Notes: a model not told the origin generated them from the sequence alone. A DNA stretch of 38,277 nt from Streptacidiphilus pinicola (GCF_003258295.1 NZ_QKYN01000130.1:1-38277); one strand, 5' to 3'; counted from the first letter of the stretch, positions 1 through 9,127 are shown. Numbers and translations are program-made.

Positions 1-801
1 GCCATTAGAAACCGCGTCTTAGGGAAGGCCCCCAAGGCAACCCCGATGGATCGCACACCCGGATCTCAGGGTCGGATGTCTTGCCGAGCAGGCCGCGATG
101 GTCAGCGAGCCCCAGGGAAGGAGATGTTCCGGCAGAAGGGTGGGAGCTGTGTGTGGACGATCACGCAGTTCCCGGGGCTGGGTTCACGGGGATCCCGAGC
201 CTCCCGGGTGGTGGTCGCGTCATAGCTGGGGTTCGATCCGGACGCGGCGGACTGGCTCTTCGTCGAGTAGGACTGGTCGATCATCTCAGTGGCGATCTCG
301 TCGGTCCCGCCCTTCGGCACGTGAAGCGTGATCAGGTACGCGCGGAGAGCGCCGCTGGCCCGCTTCGGGGAGGGTCGCGAAGCCGGGGATCTAGGAACTG
401 CGGCATCGGGTCGCGCGCGAAGGCGGGTGCGACGGCCCGGGCGATCTCCTTCGCGGAAACCTCTTCGTGGCCCGTCAGAAACAAGGCTTGTGCGGCACAC
501 GCACACCGCCGGAGGTCCACTGCCGCAGTCCTGCCACCCGGTCGAGCCAGTCCGTGACCGGCGATGGTAGCCGGGGCCCGACCGGCATGACGTCGAACCT
601 GGAAGGGCAGGTCTCAAGGGGTTGGGATGACGGCTGGATCCGCCACGGATACGTGAGCTGGGCCTGTCCCTGTTCCCGGCACGAAGGCAGCCTGCACGGG
701 CCGTCATCAGGCCGGTTTCCGTTCCCAGCAGGACAACGCTCTCGGTCCGGGATCAGGATGGAGTGACGGGGGGTTCTCGATCGTCCGGCAGGAGCAGCCC
801 G
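1..801. other. No confident gene; minus-strand coding debris
   Basis: I see no complete gene here. On the minus strand two pieces have natural-looking protein composition in different frames: one at about 332-500 (contains HEEVSAKEIARAVAPAFA) and one at about 180-350 (contains PKGGTDEIATEMIDQSYSTK). They abut with a change of frame near 350-380, as if one small protein had been broken by an indel. I do not recognise the family. The plus-strand frames are arginine/serine-rich and look like shadows. Confidence 0.3.
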
Positions 802-2010
802 ATGCTGAGATTCTTCGATGACCCCCTCTTTCAGATGTTCAGCGAGCGGGCCATGTGTGTGATGACCGGCAACGCCTCCGAGTACGGCGAGGTGGCAGCG
901 ACAGCCGAGCGCATCACCGACGGGGACAGGGACGCCTGGCACCGTGAGTGGAGCGCCACCGCTGACCAGGTCCGAGGCTGGGCCGAGGAGAGTCTCGCTC
1001 GGGGCCACCGGGTCAGCGCCGCAGAGGGCTTCCGCCGCGCGGCCACCTACGACCGGATCGCCTTCTACCCCCTCTACGGCTCCCCGGTCGACCCGCGCCT
1101 CGCCGCCTCCTTCGAAAACGAATGCGCCGATTTCGCCCGCTTCGCGCAGCTCCAGCCCAGCCCTGTCCTCCAGGTCAAGGTGCCCTACGAGGGCACCGAC
1201 CTCGACGGCTACCTCTGCCTCGTGGACGACGCCGGCGCCCCCCGACCGACCCTGATCGGGGTCAACGGGTACGACTCCACGGTCCACGAGATGTACTGGT
1301 CCCACGCACAGCCGGCGCTGCGCCGGGGTTACAACTGCCTCCTCGTCGACGGGCCCGGGCAGGGCGCCGCGCTGATCCGCCAGGGTCTGCACTCGCGTCC
1401 TGACTGGGAGGTCGTGCTGCGCGCCGTGGTCGACCACGCAGTGAGCCGACCGGAGGTGGATCCCTCCCGGCTGGCGGTGATGGGCTGGAGCCTGGGCGGC
1501 TACTACGCGCCGCGCGGCGCCGGCGGGGAGCACCGGATCGCCGCGCTGATCGCCGACCCCGGTCAGCTGGACCTGCTGGAGGCCGCCCGGGCGAGGCTGC
1601 CCATCCCCGGTGAACTCGTGGACCGGCTGCCGAATGTCGATCCGGCCGAGCTGGAGCCGTACCTCACCCCGCTGCTCCAGCACCCGGTGGCACGCTGGCA
1701 GCTGGGGCAGAGGGCGGTGTGGGTGCACGGTCTGAGCAGTCTCGGTGAGTACCCCGTCGTGCTGAGCGACTACAACCTCCACGGCGTGGTCGGACACATC
1801 TCCTGCCCAACCCTGGTCACCGTGGCCAAGAGCGACCCGATCGCCGCCCAGGCCGAAACCCTGTACGAGGCGCTGACCTGCCCCAAGACCCTGGCCCGGT
1901 TCACCGCCGCGGATGGCGCCGACGGCCACTGCGAGGTCTGGAACCGATCACGCCTCACCCAGGTCGTCTTCGACTGGCTCGACGAGGTCCTCGACCACCG
2001 GACCGGCTGA
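802..2010 (+). CDS. Alpha/beta hydrolase (FrsA/DUF1100-like, S9-type fold)
   Basis: This is a 402-residue cytoplasmic alpha/beta hydrolase with no signal peptide. A helical N-terminal cap of about 120 residues precedes the core, the arrangement seen in FrsA and 2,6-dihydroxypseudooxynicotine hydrolase-like enzymes that cleave C-C or ester bonds. The nucleophile elbow GWSLGG puts Ser at residue 230; the likely triad partners are Asp345 (KSDP) and His376 (DGHCE). An upstream ATG at 763 is in frame, but the 13 residues it adds are low-complexity; the ATG at 802 begins the natural MLRFFDDPLF sequence. The substrate cannot be read from the sequence. It stands alone, 325 bp upstream of the IS110 transposase frame. 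Confidence 0.85.
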   Translation: MLRFFDDPLFQMFSERAMCVMTGNASEYGEVAATAERITDGDRDAWHREWSATADQVRGWAEESLARGHRVSAAEGFRRAATYDRIAFYPLYGSPVDPRLAASFENECADFARFAQLQPSPVLQVKVPYEGTDLDGYLCLVDDAGAPRPTLIGVNGYDSTVHEMYWSHAQPALRRGYNCLLVDGPGQGAALIRQGLHSRPDWEVVLRAVVDHAVSRPEVDPSRLAVMGWSLGGYYAPRGAGGEHRIAALIADPGQLDLLEAARARLPIPGELVDRLPNVDPAELEPYLTPLLQHPVARWQLGQRAVWVHGLSSLGEYPVVLSDYNLHGVVGHISCPTLVTVAKSDPIAAQAETLYEALTCPKTLARFTAADGADGHCEVWNRSRLTQVVFDWLDEVLDHRTG

Positions 2011-2335
2011 GCAGAGCGACAAGCCTGGAAGCCCCACAAAGGACTGCCTTGTCGCATCACGCTCGTGGTCGGGGTGGTCGGGGTGGTCGCCTAATGGGCC
2101 TCGTCGGGCCGTGAGGGAGACTACGGTCCGTAGCCGCCAGCGGGTGAGCACTTCGTTCGCCGGAGCCGTTCAAAGCTCTGCTGTCAGACCGTGCCCCCGC
2201 TGGTCGGCCGGGAGGCCTGACTTCTGATGGGATGGCGTGCCCGCCGAGCGGTTCGGCGTGAGCACTGGATCCATTAGGGCGACAGCCGTGCCTTCCGCTG
2301 GCTGCGCAAGGTCCTTACCAAGGCGAAGGGTTGGG
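2011..2335. other. Intergenic, probable IS110 left flank
   Basis: No gene is supported here. It holds a short run of imperfect GGTGGTCGG tandem units at about 2066-2091 and presumably the left end of the IS110 element, which normally lacks long terminal inverted repeats and so cannot be delimited by eye. Confidence 0.35.
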
Positions 2336-3571
2336 GTGCTGGTGCTGTTCATCGGCGACGATTGGGCCGAAGACCACCACGATGTGGAATTGCAGGACGG
2401 GACTGGCCGCAAGCTCGCCACCGCGCGAGTGCCGGAGGGCGTTGAAGGGATCGCGAAGCTGCACGCTCTCGTCGCGCGGCACGGCGGCGAGGAGCCGATG
2501 CCCGGTCAGGTGGTGGTGGGGATCGAGACCGACCGGGGTCCATGGGTGCAGGCGCTGATCGCGGCCGGCTACCGGGTCTACGCGGTCAACCCCAGGCAGG
2601 CCGCTCGGTTCAAGGAGCGGTACGGCACCTCGGGGGCCAAGAGCGACAAGGGTGACGCCCACGCGTTGGCTGACATGGTCCGCATCGACCGTGACCAGCT
2701 TCGGCCGATCGCCGGGGACAGCGACCAGGCCCAGGCCGTGCGCGTGGTCGCCCGCGCTCACCAGACGCTGATCTGGGAGCGGACCCGCACCTTTCAGCGG
2801 CTGCGGAGCACGCTGCGTGAGTACTTCCCCGGCGCGCTGACCGCCTATGCGGGCCTGGAGCTGACCAGCACCGATGCGATGGAACTGCTGGTCAAGGCCC
2901 CCACGCCCGAAGAGGCCGCCAGGCTGACGAAGCCGCAGATCACCGCGGTCCTAGCTCGTCATCGGCGCCGCGACCGGGACCAGAAGGCCGCCGCGATCCA
3001 GGCCGCGCTGCGCGAGCCACGGCTCGGCCTGCCCGCGCCGGTCGCCGCCGCCTACGGTGCGGCCGCGATCGCGCACGCGAGGCTGCTGATCGCGCTGAAC
3101 GAGCAGATAGCCGTGCTGGAAGAACAGGTGAGCGCGCATTTTCTCGCGCACCCGGACGCTGAGATCTACCTGTCGATGCCGGGCATCGGTGAGATCACCG
3201 GTGCCCGGGCGCTGGCCGAGTTCGGCGACGACCCCACCCGCTACACCACCGCCAAGGCCCGCAAGAACTACGCCGGCACCAGCCCGATCACCCGTGCCTC
3301 CGGCCGGACACACGCCGTCCAGGCCCGCTTCGTCCGCAACAACCGGCTGGCCGACGCCTTGCAACGCCAGGCGTTTTGCTCACTGCAGCGATCACCCGGC
3401 GCCCGCCGCTACTACGACAAGCAGCGAGCCCGGGAGCTGGACTACAACCCCGCCTTGCGCCAGCTCGGCAACCGCCTCGTCGGCATCCTCCACGGCTGCC
3501 TCAAGACCCGCACCCTCTACGACGAGGCCACCGCCTGGTCACATCATGCGACCCTCCCAGCCACAGCTTGA
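2336..3571 (+). CDS. IS110-family transposase (DEDD, RuvC-like)
   Basis: This is an apparently intact 411-residue IS110-type transposase. The N-terminal RuvC-like DEDD domain shows FIGDDWAEDHHDVE (first Asp), GIETDRG (Glu) and SDKGDAHALADM (Asp pair). The C-terminal Transposase_20 domain shows LSMPGIGEITGARALAEFGD followed by the serine motif region AGTSPITRASG. The open frame extends upstream to 2237, but family members begin just before the GDDWA motif, so GTG 2336 (or 2342) is the better start. No disruption is visible, so the element may be active. The related transposase pieces elsewhere in the window belong to other families and are broken. Confidence 0.9.
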   Translation: MLVLFIGDDWAEDHHDVELQDGTGRKLATARVPEGVEGIAKLHALVARHGGEEPMPGQVVVGIETDRGPWVQALIAAGYRVYAVNPRQAARFKERYGTSGAKSDKGDAHALADMVRIDRDQLRPIAGDSDQAQAVRVVARAHQTLIWERTRTFQRLRSTLREYFPGALTAYAGLELTSTDAMELLVKAPTPEEAARLTKPQITAVLARHRRRDRDQKAAAIQAALREPRLGLPAPVAAAYGAAAIAHARLLIALNEQIAVLEEQVSAHFLAHPDAEIYLSMPGIGEITGARALAEFGDDPTRYTTAKARKNYAGTSPITRASGRTHAVQARFVRNNRLADALQRQAFCSLQRSPGARRYYDKQRARELDYNPALRQLGNRLVGILHGCLKTRTLYDEATAWSHHATLPATA

Positions 3572-3696
3572 CGCCGCTACGGCATGGGATGTCTGACAGC
3601 ACGGCTGCTCCTGCTGGTCTCCGCTGACCTCGGGCGGAGCCGGAGGGAGCGCTTCGCCGCCACCGTCCGGGCCGGAGCAGGCACAGTGCCGGATGC

Positions 3697-4896
3697 TCAG
3701 CCCGTGGCCGGGAGGTCGTAGACGTGACCGGGGGTTGCGATTTTCGTGATGGCGTTGGCGAACAGCGTGCTCGGCTCGGCGCCGTTGTGCAGGATGTCGG
3801 TGTTGAGCAGGACCACCAACGTGGCGTGCTCCTGCGGCAGGTAGACCGTCGCGCTCTCGTAGCCGGGAATCGAGCCGTTGTGTCCGCGCCAGCCGTTCGT
3901 CTCGAACAGGCCTAGTCCGTACCCGGCGCCGGGGAAGCCTGCGGGGATGAACTTCACCCGCTCCGCCTGGGTGGCCGGGGAGAGCAGCGTTCCGGTGGCG
4001 ACGTCCTTGGCCCAGAGGCGCATGTCGCGCAGGTCGGAGATCATCGCACCGGCCGCCCAGGCGGCGCTCGGGTTCCACTTCGTGGAGTCGGCGACCGCGC
4101 CCGTGAGCGTCTGGTCGGTGTAGCCGTGCGCGTGCGGCTTGCGGAACTCGGCGCCGAAGGGGAAGAACGTGTGGTCCAGGTGGGACGGTTCGAGGATCCG
4201 CTCACGGACGAAATCGGCGAGCGGCATCCTGCCGAGCTTCTCCACCAGCAGGCCGAGCACGACGTAGTTGGTGTTGGAGTACTGGAACTTCACGCCTGGA
4301 GCGGTGGGGTGGTGGCGGAAGGCGTACGCCAGGAGCTCCTGCGGGGTCCACTGGCGGTACGGGTCCGTGAACAGCGCCTTGTCGAAGTCCGTGTCGGCGG
4401 TGTAGGGAAACAGGCCACTGCGCATCTCCAGCAGCTGGCGGACGGTGATGTGGCGTCCGTTGGGGATGCCGTGGAGGTAGGCGGCGATCGGGGAGTCGAG
4501 CTTGACCAGGCCCTGGTCGACCAGTTCGAGGACGGCGGTGGCGGTGAAGGTCTTGGTCTCGCTGCCGATCCGCAGGTACAGGCCGGGCCACATCGGCATG
4601 CCGGTCGCCTTGTCGGCCACCCCGAACGACCGCACGTAGTCGCCTCGGCCGGGGAGCGTCAGCCCGACCGTCACGCCGGGCGTGCCGGTCTCCTTCATGA
4701 CGCTCTCGATCGCCTTGTCGAGGCGGGCGACCAGGGCGTGATCCGGCGGGCAGCCCTCCACCGACCGGGCTGTGGAGTGGGTGGCCCGTGGCGCGGCCTG
4801 GACCGACGGCGCGGCCAGGACGGTGGAGCCGACAGCGGTGAGAGCGGCCAATGTGACGGCCAGTCGGCGGGCGGAGGCACGGCGCAGCGCGGGCAT
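3697..4896 (-). CDS. Secreted beta-lactamase-fold serine hydrolase (D-Ala-D-Ala carboxypeptidase-like)
   Basis: This is a 399-residue exported penicillin-binding-type serine hydrolase (beta-lactamase family, PF00144). A Sec signal with Arg-rich start and Ala-rich core ends near residues 34-36 (VQAAPRA). The catalytic motifs are all present: SxxK as S112-E-T-K115, YxN as Y206-S-N208, and the HxG triad as H339-N-G341. Family members are DD-carboxypeptidases or esterases such as the Streptomyces R61 enzyme, acting outside the membrane on peptidoglycan stem peptides or small esters. It is convergent with the IS110 gene and monocistronic. A GGAAG stretch about 10 nt before the ATG can serve as the ribosome site. 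Confidence 0.88.
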   Translation of the reverse strand: MPALRRASARRLAVTLAALTAVGSTVLAAPSVQAAPRATHSTARSVEGCPPDHALVARLDKAIESVMKETGTPGVTVGLTLPGRGDYVRSFGVADKATGMPMWPGLYLRIGSETKTFTATAVLELVDQGLVKLDSPIAAYLHGIPNGRHITVRQLLEMRSGLFPYTADTDFDKALFTDPYRQWTPQELLAYAFRHHPTAPGVKFQYSNTNYVVLGLLVEKLGRMPLADFVRERILEPSHLDHTFFPFGAEFRKPHAHGYTDQTLTGAVADSTKWNPSAAWAAGAMISDLRDMRLWAKDVATGTLLSPATQAERVKFIPAGFPGAGYGLGLFETNGWRGHNGSIPGYESATVYLPQEHATLVVLLNTDILHNGAEPSTLFANAITKIATPGHVYDLPATG

Positions 4897-5700
4897 GGGT
4901 ACCGTTCTTCCATTGAGGTGGCCTTGCCAGGCATCATCGCTGTCAACCCCGCGTCAAACGGCGCACTCCCTGGGGCATCGGTCCGCGAGTCCACCCGTCT
5001 GGACCCGGTCCGACCCGCGGAACGCGGGAGGGCTCGCAACGCAGGCTTCATTGGGTGTCCATGGCGAACGCGCCACTCTCGGCCTCAGGACCGCCGGCTC
5101 GACCGGGTGTACGACAGCCAGGCCCGACCATGAGATCGACACGTCGGTGCCGGCGTCGATCCGTCCGACCACTGCCTACGTCGCCCCTCTCCGGTTGCGA
5201 TCGTCCAGGACGGCTGTGGGCTGCCGCCGAACAGTGGTGACTACCTGTCGGTCCACGCGCTGACCGTGCGGGGCGGCGACGAGGAGATCGGCGTCGACCT
5301 GACCCGGCTGAGCGCCAGGAGTAGACCACCAGAGATCCCGTCATGCCGTACTGGCATCAGTGGAGTTCAGCGCCTCCGGGCTGGCGCTCCCACACAACGA
5401 CGAGCAGTTCAGGCCTTCTTGGTCCACGTCCGACGCTGTGCGCCGAATGGGGATTCCTGGCAGTGGCAGACGTAGCTTGATCGGGCAAGGGACCCAGGCG
5501 GTCTGGCGTCAGCGCTGAGGCTGAACACCGGTTGCTGACCATCACGGCGTACTGCTACCGCGACATCATGACCCGGCGAGCGGCAAGTTCGAACTCCTTG
5601 GTGGGAACAGCCGGCTCATGATCACGCACACGGCTTCGGGCATCCGTGGTCCGGCACAGCGCAAGGCTCGCCGCGACCCGTCGCGACAAGCAGCCAGACG
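4897..5700. other. No complete gene; coding fragments
   Basis: The stretch upstream of the serine hydrolase has no complete gene. Two plus-strand pieces have natural amino-acid composition without start or end: one at about 5220-5325 (contains GDYLSVHALTVRGGDEEIGV) and one at about 5515-5625 (contains EAEHRLLTITAYCYRDIMTR). They lie in different frames and I cannot assign either to a family. They look like relics of old genes. Confidence 0.35.
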
Positions 5701-5701
5701 C

Positions 5702-5740
5702 CGTGTCCCGCGGCTCAATGATTGAGAGTCGCGGGACACG
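5702..5740. terminator. Strong hairpin (terminator-like or operator)
   Basis: A perfect inverted repeat has arms CGTGTCCCGCG (5702-5712) and CGCGGGACACG (5730-5740). The loop itself contains a smaller inverted repeat around CTCAATGATTGAG. There is no T-run, which is usual for actinomycete terminators. No intact gene ends beside it, so it could be the terminator of a lost gene or a protein-binding site. Confidence 0.5.
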
Positions 5741-6027
5741 ATGGGCTAATCGGCTGGGCGAGGCGTCGGTGCTGGTGCCGCTGGCGACCTCGGCGGGGAA
5801 CGAGCAGGCGCACAACGCCGCATACGGTCGTGCGACACCTTTGACCTGTGCTGACGTCAGAGAAGCCCCCTGGGGGCTGATGCTTGCGACACCTGGCTTT
5901 GACGCCGCGCCAGTTGTCGTGCCCGGCGGCCGTTATCGAAGCTGCCGCGGGCGCCCGGGTCCGCCGCTCCGCGCCGCGTGCCCTGGGTGGACGGCGCCCC
6001 AGGGGCGCGCCGCTTTGCGGGGTTCTT

Positions 6028-6206
6028 GGTGTGTCGAAGTCCCGGACTCGTTCTGGTCGGGTCCGGGCCTTCGACGTGCCAGCACGCGCTTCCGGCACAG
6101 ACACACCTTGCATCACGATCCGGCAGGAGGTCGGACGACGACGCCGACGATCATCGGAATTCCCCAGGTACAAGGAAGACTCGAGGATCGCTCTCGCGTG
6201 GGTGCG
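6028..6206. repeat. Diverged ~180-bp repeat, copy A
   Basis: This copy matches 8941-9127 in the same orientation over about 180 bp with scattered substitutions and small indels. It starts with a hairpin (6032-6076: arm TGTCGAAGTCCCGGACTCG, loop, arm CGGGTCCGGGCCTTCGACG). A smaller stem follows (GTGCC ... GGCAC), then a shared tail (ACACACCTTGCATCACGA and so on) ending near GGGTGCG. Arm differences between the copies keep pairing through G-T wobble. Neither strand carries a convincing gene through it. Confidence 0.7.
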
Positions 6207-6838
6207 GCTCGGCCGGCGCCATCTGTACCGGCTTGGACGCCCCGTGAGACCCAGCTCAGTGGGGTTCGAGATGGGAACAACCCCTCCGATGCCGATGGCT
6301 GCTCGCCGGTCCTCCGCACCGGAGCGGTCGGCCCGCAGACAGCGTGATGAGGTCGTGCGCCGACACGCGGGTGCTGCCATTCCTCAGCAACAGTGTCCCG
6401 ATCCTGAGGGAGGATCCGATCTCTGATCCCGCTGACAAGTGCCGCCAACATCCGCCGCATCTACGGACCGGAGAAGGAGGCGCTTGGCGTGCTCGCCATC
6501 GAGATCGAGCGCGTCACCGGCAAATACTGACGCTGACGGAGTACCGAAGGGGAAGGACCTGCTGAGACCGTCCCCTTCGTCAACCATGTCCTGGCCGGCC
6601 GTCGCGCCATGCTGTCCGTGGCCGCCGTGGCGGGAGGATGCGGGTCTTCTACGGTAGGGCCGGGCACTGACACTGGGCGGCTGGGGCTGCTTGAGCGTCC
6701 CCACTTGGCGTGTTCGGCGCCCTCTGGAGGCCGCTACGCTCCCTGCACTGGTCCGAGCAGCCAGTCGCCCCGGTGCGTGACCCTCACCCGCGCGCCGGGG
6801 CCTTGTTCGGCTCGATCGTCGCCGCCCGGCCGTGAAGT
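6207..6838. other. No complete gene; one coding fragment
   Basis: This lies between repeat copy A and the small-gene set. A plus-strand stretch at 6424-6529 ends at a TGA and has natural composition (contains NIRRIYGPEKEALGVLAIEI), but no plausible start. The rest shows only shadow frames. Confidence 0.3.
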
Positions 6839-7126
6839 TCAGCCCGCGCGCCGCGGGGTCCGCTTCTTCAGCGCGGTCTTGTTCGCCGGCGCCGCTGCCG
6901 CCTCCCGCTGGGCCTGCATCCCCGCGTTTGAGGCCTTCGGCGCAGCCATGAGGTCCACGACGGGCGCCCCCCTGGCTGCGGCGGGCTCGGCTTCGTGCGG
7001 TTGGATTCCTTGAGGCGGTGCCTGCTGATGTGCGTCGAGGGCGAGTTCGTGGAGCGCGTGGGTCTTGTCGAGCGGTCCCTGGGCGAACGGGCGGCAGAGG
7101 AGTTCGAAGCGGTTCAGCTCAGGCAC
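6839..7126 (-). CDS. Small hypothetical protein, basic C-terminus
   Basis: This is a 95-residue protein of unknown family. It starts at GTG 7126, placed by a strong GAGGAGG site five bases upstream; this start overlaps the stop of the preceding frame. The N-terminus (PELNRFELLCRPFAQGPLDK) looks globular. The rest is Ala/Pro-rich and ends in a lysine/arginine tail (KKRTPRR), which could bind nucleic acid; that is inference only. It is the last of four closely packed minus-strand frames with overlapping ends, a layout common in actinomycete plasmids and integrative elements. Confidence 0.6.
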   Translation of the reverse strand: MPELNRFELLCRPFAQGPLDKTHALHELALDAHQQAPPQGIQPHEAEPAAARGAPVVDLMAAPKASNAGMQAQREAAAAPANKTALKKRTPRRAG

Positions 7127-7360
7127 GGGTTCCTCCTCGGGTGACGGTGAAGGTGCCGGCGTTGCCGCAGGGGGTGAGGATCAAGCCGCGGGGCTCGTAC
7201 AGGTCGGCGTACACGGTGAGCGGGTGGTCGTGCAGGAACCGAGCGGCGCCGTCGCGGACTCGCCGTTCATCCTCCCAACGGTGAACGCGCCGAGGTCGAG
7301 CGGCGGAGGCATCGGGGCGAGCGGGTCACCGATCCGCTCATACGTATTGAGGAACCGCAT
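7119..7360 (-). pseudogene. Small hypothetical gene split by a one-base frameshift
   Basis: The frame starts at ATG 7360 after a GGGAGGG site and reads MRFLNTYERIGDPLAPMPPP, continuing to LGAFTV near 7285. From there the natural sequence continues in another frame (RWEDERRVRDGAARFLHDHP, then VYADLYEPRGLILTPCG) to a TGA at 7121-7119, overlapping the GTG of the next gene. Restoring one base gives a protein of about 80 residues. The clean continuation and the overlaps on both sides argue for a real gene with a recent single-base deletion or a sequencing error. The family is not recognised. Confidence 0.6.
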
Positions 7361-7378
7361 CTGCCCTCCCGCCAGCCA

Positions 7379-7636
7379 TCACTGCTCCTCGTCCAGCGGA
7401 TATTCCAATTCGACGTCACGGGCCTGGTCCCGAATTGAGTCGACGGTGGCCGGTGCGTCGTCCCGCCAGTCGTACCGCCACCACCGAGCGACTTCGCGCA
7501 CGAACCCGAGCAACGCGATCACAACCGCGACGGCGACCATCCCGAACCCAGCCACCAGCAGTGGCACTTCTCGGTCGGGCACGCCAGCGGCGGCGATCAG
7601 CAGGCCCGACCAGAACAGGACCGACCGGACGGTCAC
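7379..7636 (-). CDS. Small two-TM membrane protein, unknown
   Basis: This 85-residue protein has two hydrophobic segments (about residues 5-18, FWSGLLIAAAG, and 26-45, LLVAGFGMVAVAVVIALLGF). A cytoplasmic, Trp/Arg- then acid-rich tail follows (WWRYDWRDDAP ... LEYPLDEEQ). GTG 7636 overlaps the TGA of the upstream gene and is preceded by AAGGGGG, so the two are translationally coupled. Small membrane proteins in such clusters resemble plasmid spread (Spd) proteins by position, but no sequence signature supports that here. Confidence 0.65.
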   Translation of the reverse strand: MTVRSVLFWSGLLIAAAGVPDREVPLLVAGFGMVAVAVVIALLGFVREVARWWRYDWRDDAPATVDSIRDQARDVELEYPLDEEQ

Positions 7637-7950
7637 CGCGCAGCCCCCTTCGCGTCGTAGCCTCCAGCGTAGTTATCCAGGCTGCCGCCTTCGCCGCAGT
7701 GCTGGTCGAGCGGGGTGCCGGTGCCCGCGTGGAGCCTGTAGTCGTCGAGCAGACCGTCGACGGCGTTGTACGTGGCGGTGTGCCCCGAGCAGGCGTCCCG
7801 CTGCTGCTTGAGCCACCCTTCGAGGTAGTCGCCGCGGCGCGGGAGCAGGTCGGGTCCGTCGCAGGGGCTCAGGTTGGAGTGGGCGGGGCTGCCGCAGCCG
7901 CAGCGAATGCCGTTCTCGCCATAGGTGATGGAAGCGTCGACGAAGTTCAT
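7633..7950 (-). CDS. Small Cys-containing hypothetical protein
   Basis: This is a 105-residue protein with an N-terminal CxC motif (IRCGCGSPAHSNLSPCDG) and further cysteines at DACSGH and DQHCGEGG, suggesting metal binding or disulfides. The family is not recognised. ATG 7950 lacks a strong ribosome site. An unusually A/T-rich stretch (about 7951-8000) lies just upstream and probably holds the promoter of the four-gene minus-strand set. Its stop overlaps the next start by four bases. Confidence 0.6.
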   Translation of the reverse strand: MNFVDASITYGENGIRCGCGSPAHSNLSPCDGPDLLPRRGDYLEGWLKQQRDACSGHTATYNAVDGLLDDYRLHAGTGTPLDQHCGEGGSLDNYAGGYDAKGAAR

Positions 7951-8123
7951 GAAGGTTTACTTTTGCGGTAGTTGATACGCATTTGGATAAGCCTAGTGTC
8001 CCATGAATGGGTGATCGTTGGGCGGATTCCGCATGCCCTGCCCGCCCAATTTCCCCACGTCAGCTCGCCTTTCGCGCCCCCGCCGCAAAGCCGCTTGTCT
8101 GTGCCCTGCGAGGCGATCTCGCC

Positions 8124-8390
8124 GTGAGCACCCATCAAGACCTGGGGACATGCCGTGACTGCGGCCAGCACAGCGATGACCGGCACCTGGGCGACCGCTG
8201 CGACGCCCTGCGCCCGCGACCGGGAGCAACGGGACCTGGCCGCCGCCGTCGCGGCGCTCCGCAAGGCGATCCGACACCGCACTCGACTGCTGGCTGCTGC
8301 TACGTCATCACCCCGGCCTGGAGCGTCCTGGCCCACGAAGCACTCACGCACGCGCGGGAGGCGTACGCCGCCTGGCACGAAACACCGTAG
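8124..8390 (+). pseudogene. Zinc-ribbon-like small gene with two frameshifts
   Basis: Starting at GTG 8124 the sequence reads as a small Cys/His-rich protein (TCRDCGQHSDDRHLGDRCDA). Near 8205 the natural sequence moves to the +1 frame (ARDREQRDLAAAVAALRKAI, helical). Near 8300 it returns to the first frame (ITPAWSVLAHEALTHAREAY) and stops at 8390. The two indels compensate, giving an intended length of about 88 residues. It diverges from the small minus-strand gene set across an A/T-rich gap. Function is unknown. Confidence 0.45.
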
Positions 8391-8940
8391 GGCACCGACG
8401 CCTCGTCACAGTGGGCCTGGACGACCGGCCGCAGCCCTGTCGCGCATCTCTGCTGCGCCTCAGGGTCTCGTTTCGGCCGCCGCCGCTCGCTGCGCGCTGG
8501 GCGGGCGTCGGCCTGTGCTCGTGCGCGCGAAGGTCGCGTCTTCCTGGGTCACCGAGCGGTGGGCGAAGGCCAACACCACCGGCGCGCTCGCGGCCACCTC
8601 CATCGACTTTGCCGCCGGCTGGTGGCGCCTCGCCTACGGCGGCGACCTCACCTGCGCCCCGACCGCGTCGGCGCAGACGTGGGTCACCGCCAGGTGAAAC
8701 GCCTGCGGTAGGGCCAGGTCGGCAGGAACTGACCCGGCATCGCGCCGGGAACGGCTCGAGCCCTCGGCGCCGCGGGCCACCAGCCCCACCGGCGTGGCGC
8801 TCCATGCCACGCCGGTACTCCTCCTGCGCCGTCGTGGAGTGGCTACTCCGCCTCCCCTGGGGGCCGTGCACCGCCGTGCCGGCTAGGCCGCCCGCCGGGC
8901 CCTTGCTGGACGCGCTCGCCGCCGGCCGGGCCATCGCCGT
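8391..8940. other. No supported gene
   Basis: Open frames exist on both strands but none has a natural composition, a ribosome site or a recognisable motif. I see nothing that can be annotated. Confidence 0.3.
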
Positions 8941-9127
8941 GGTGTGTGTCGAAGTCCCGGACCCGTGCACGGAGTCCGGGTCCGGGCCTTCGACAGTGCC
9001 AGCACGCGCTTCCGGCACAGACACACCTTGCATCACGACCCGGCAGGCGGTCGAACGACGACGCCGACGATCACCGGAATTACCCAGGCACACCTCACTC
9101 TCGCGGATCACTCTTGCGCGGGTGCGA
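8941..9127. repeat. Diverged ~180-bp repeat, copy B
   Basis: This is the second copy of the element at 6028-6206, same orientation. The leading hairpin (8947-8995) is better here: arms TGTCGAAGTCCCGGACCCG and CGGGTCCGGGCCTTCGACA pair at 18 of 19 positions across an 11-nt loop. The small GTGCC/GGCAC stem and the shared tail follow. After the repeat a plus-strand fragment (about 9150-9270, contains IEADYDYVHGDVLIRVSHHV) ends at a TAG and may be the C-terminus of a lost gene. Confidence 0.7.

Noticed and set aside
475-1929. Long minus-strand frame (484 codons) opposite the first hydrolase
   Set aside because: It is antisense to a gene with an intact catalytic triad, and its composition (His/Val/Gly-rich, no motif) is that of a high-GC shadow frame.
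2066-2091. Short GGTGGTCGG tandem units
   Set aside because: Only about three imperfect units; too short to call a functional repeat or CRISPR. No CRISPR array was seen anywhere in the window.
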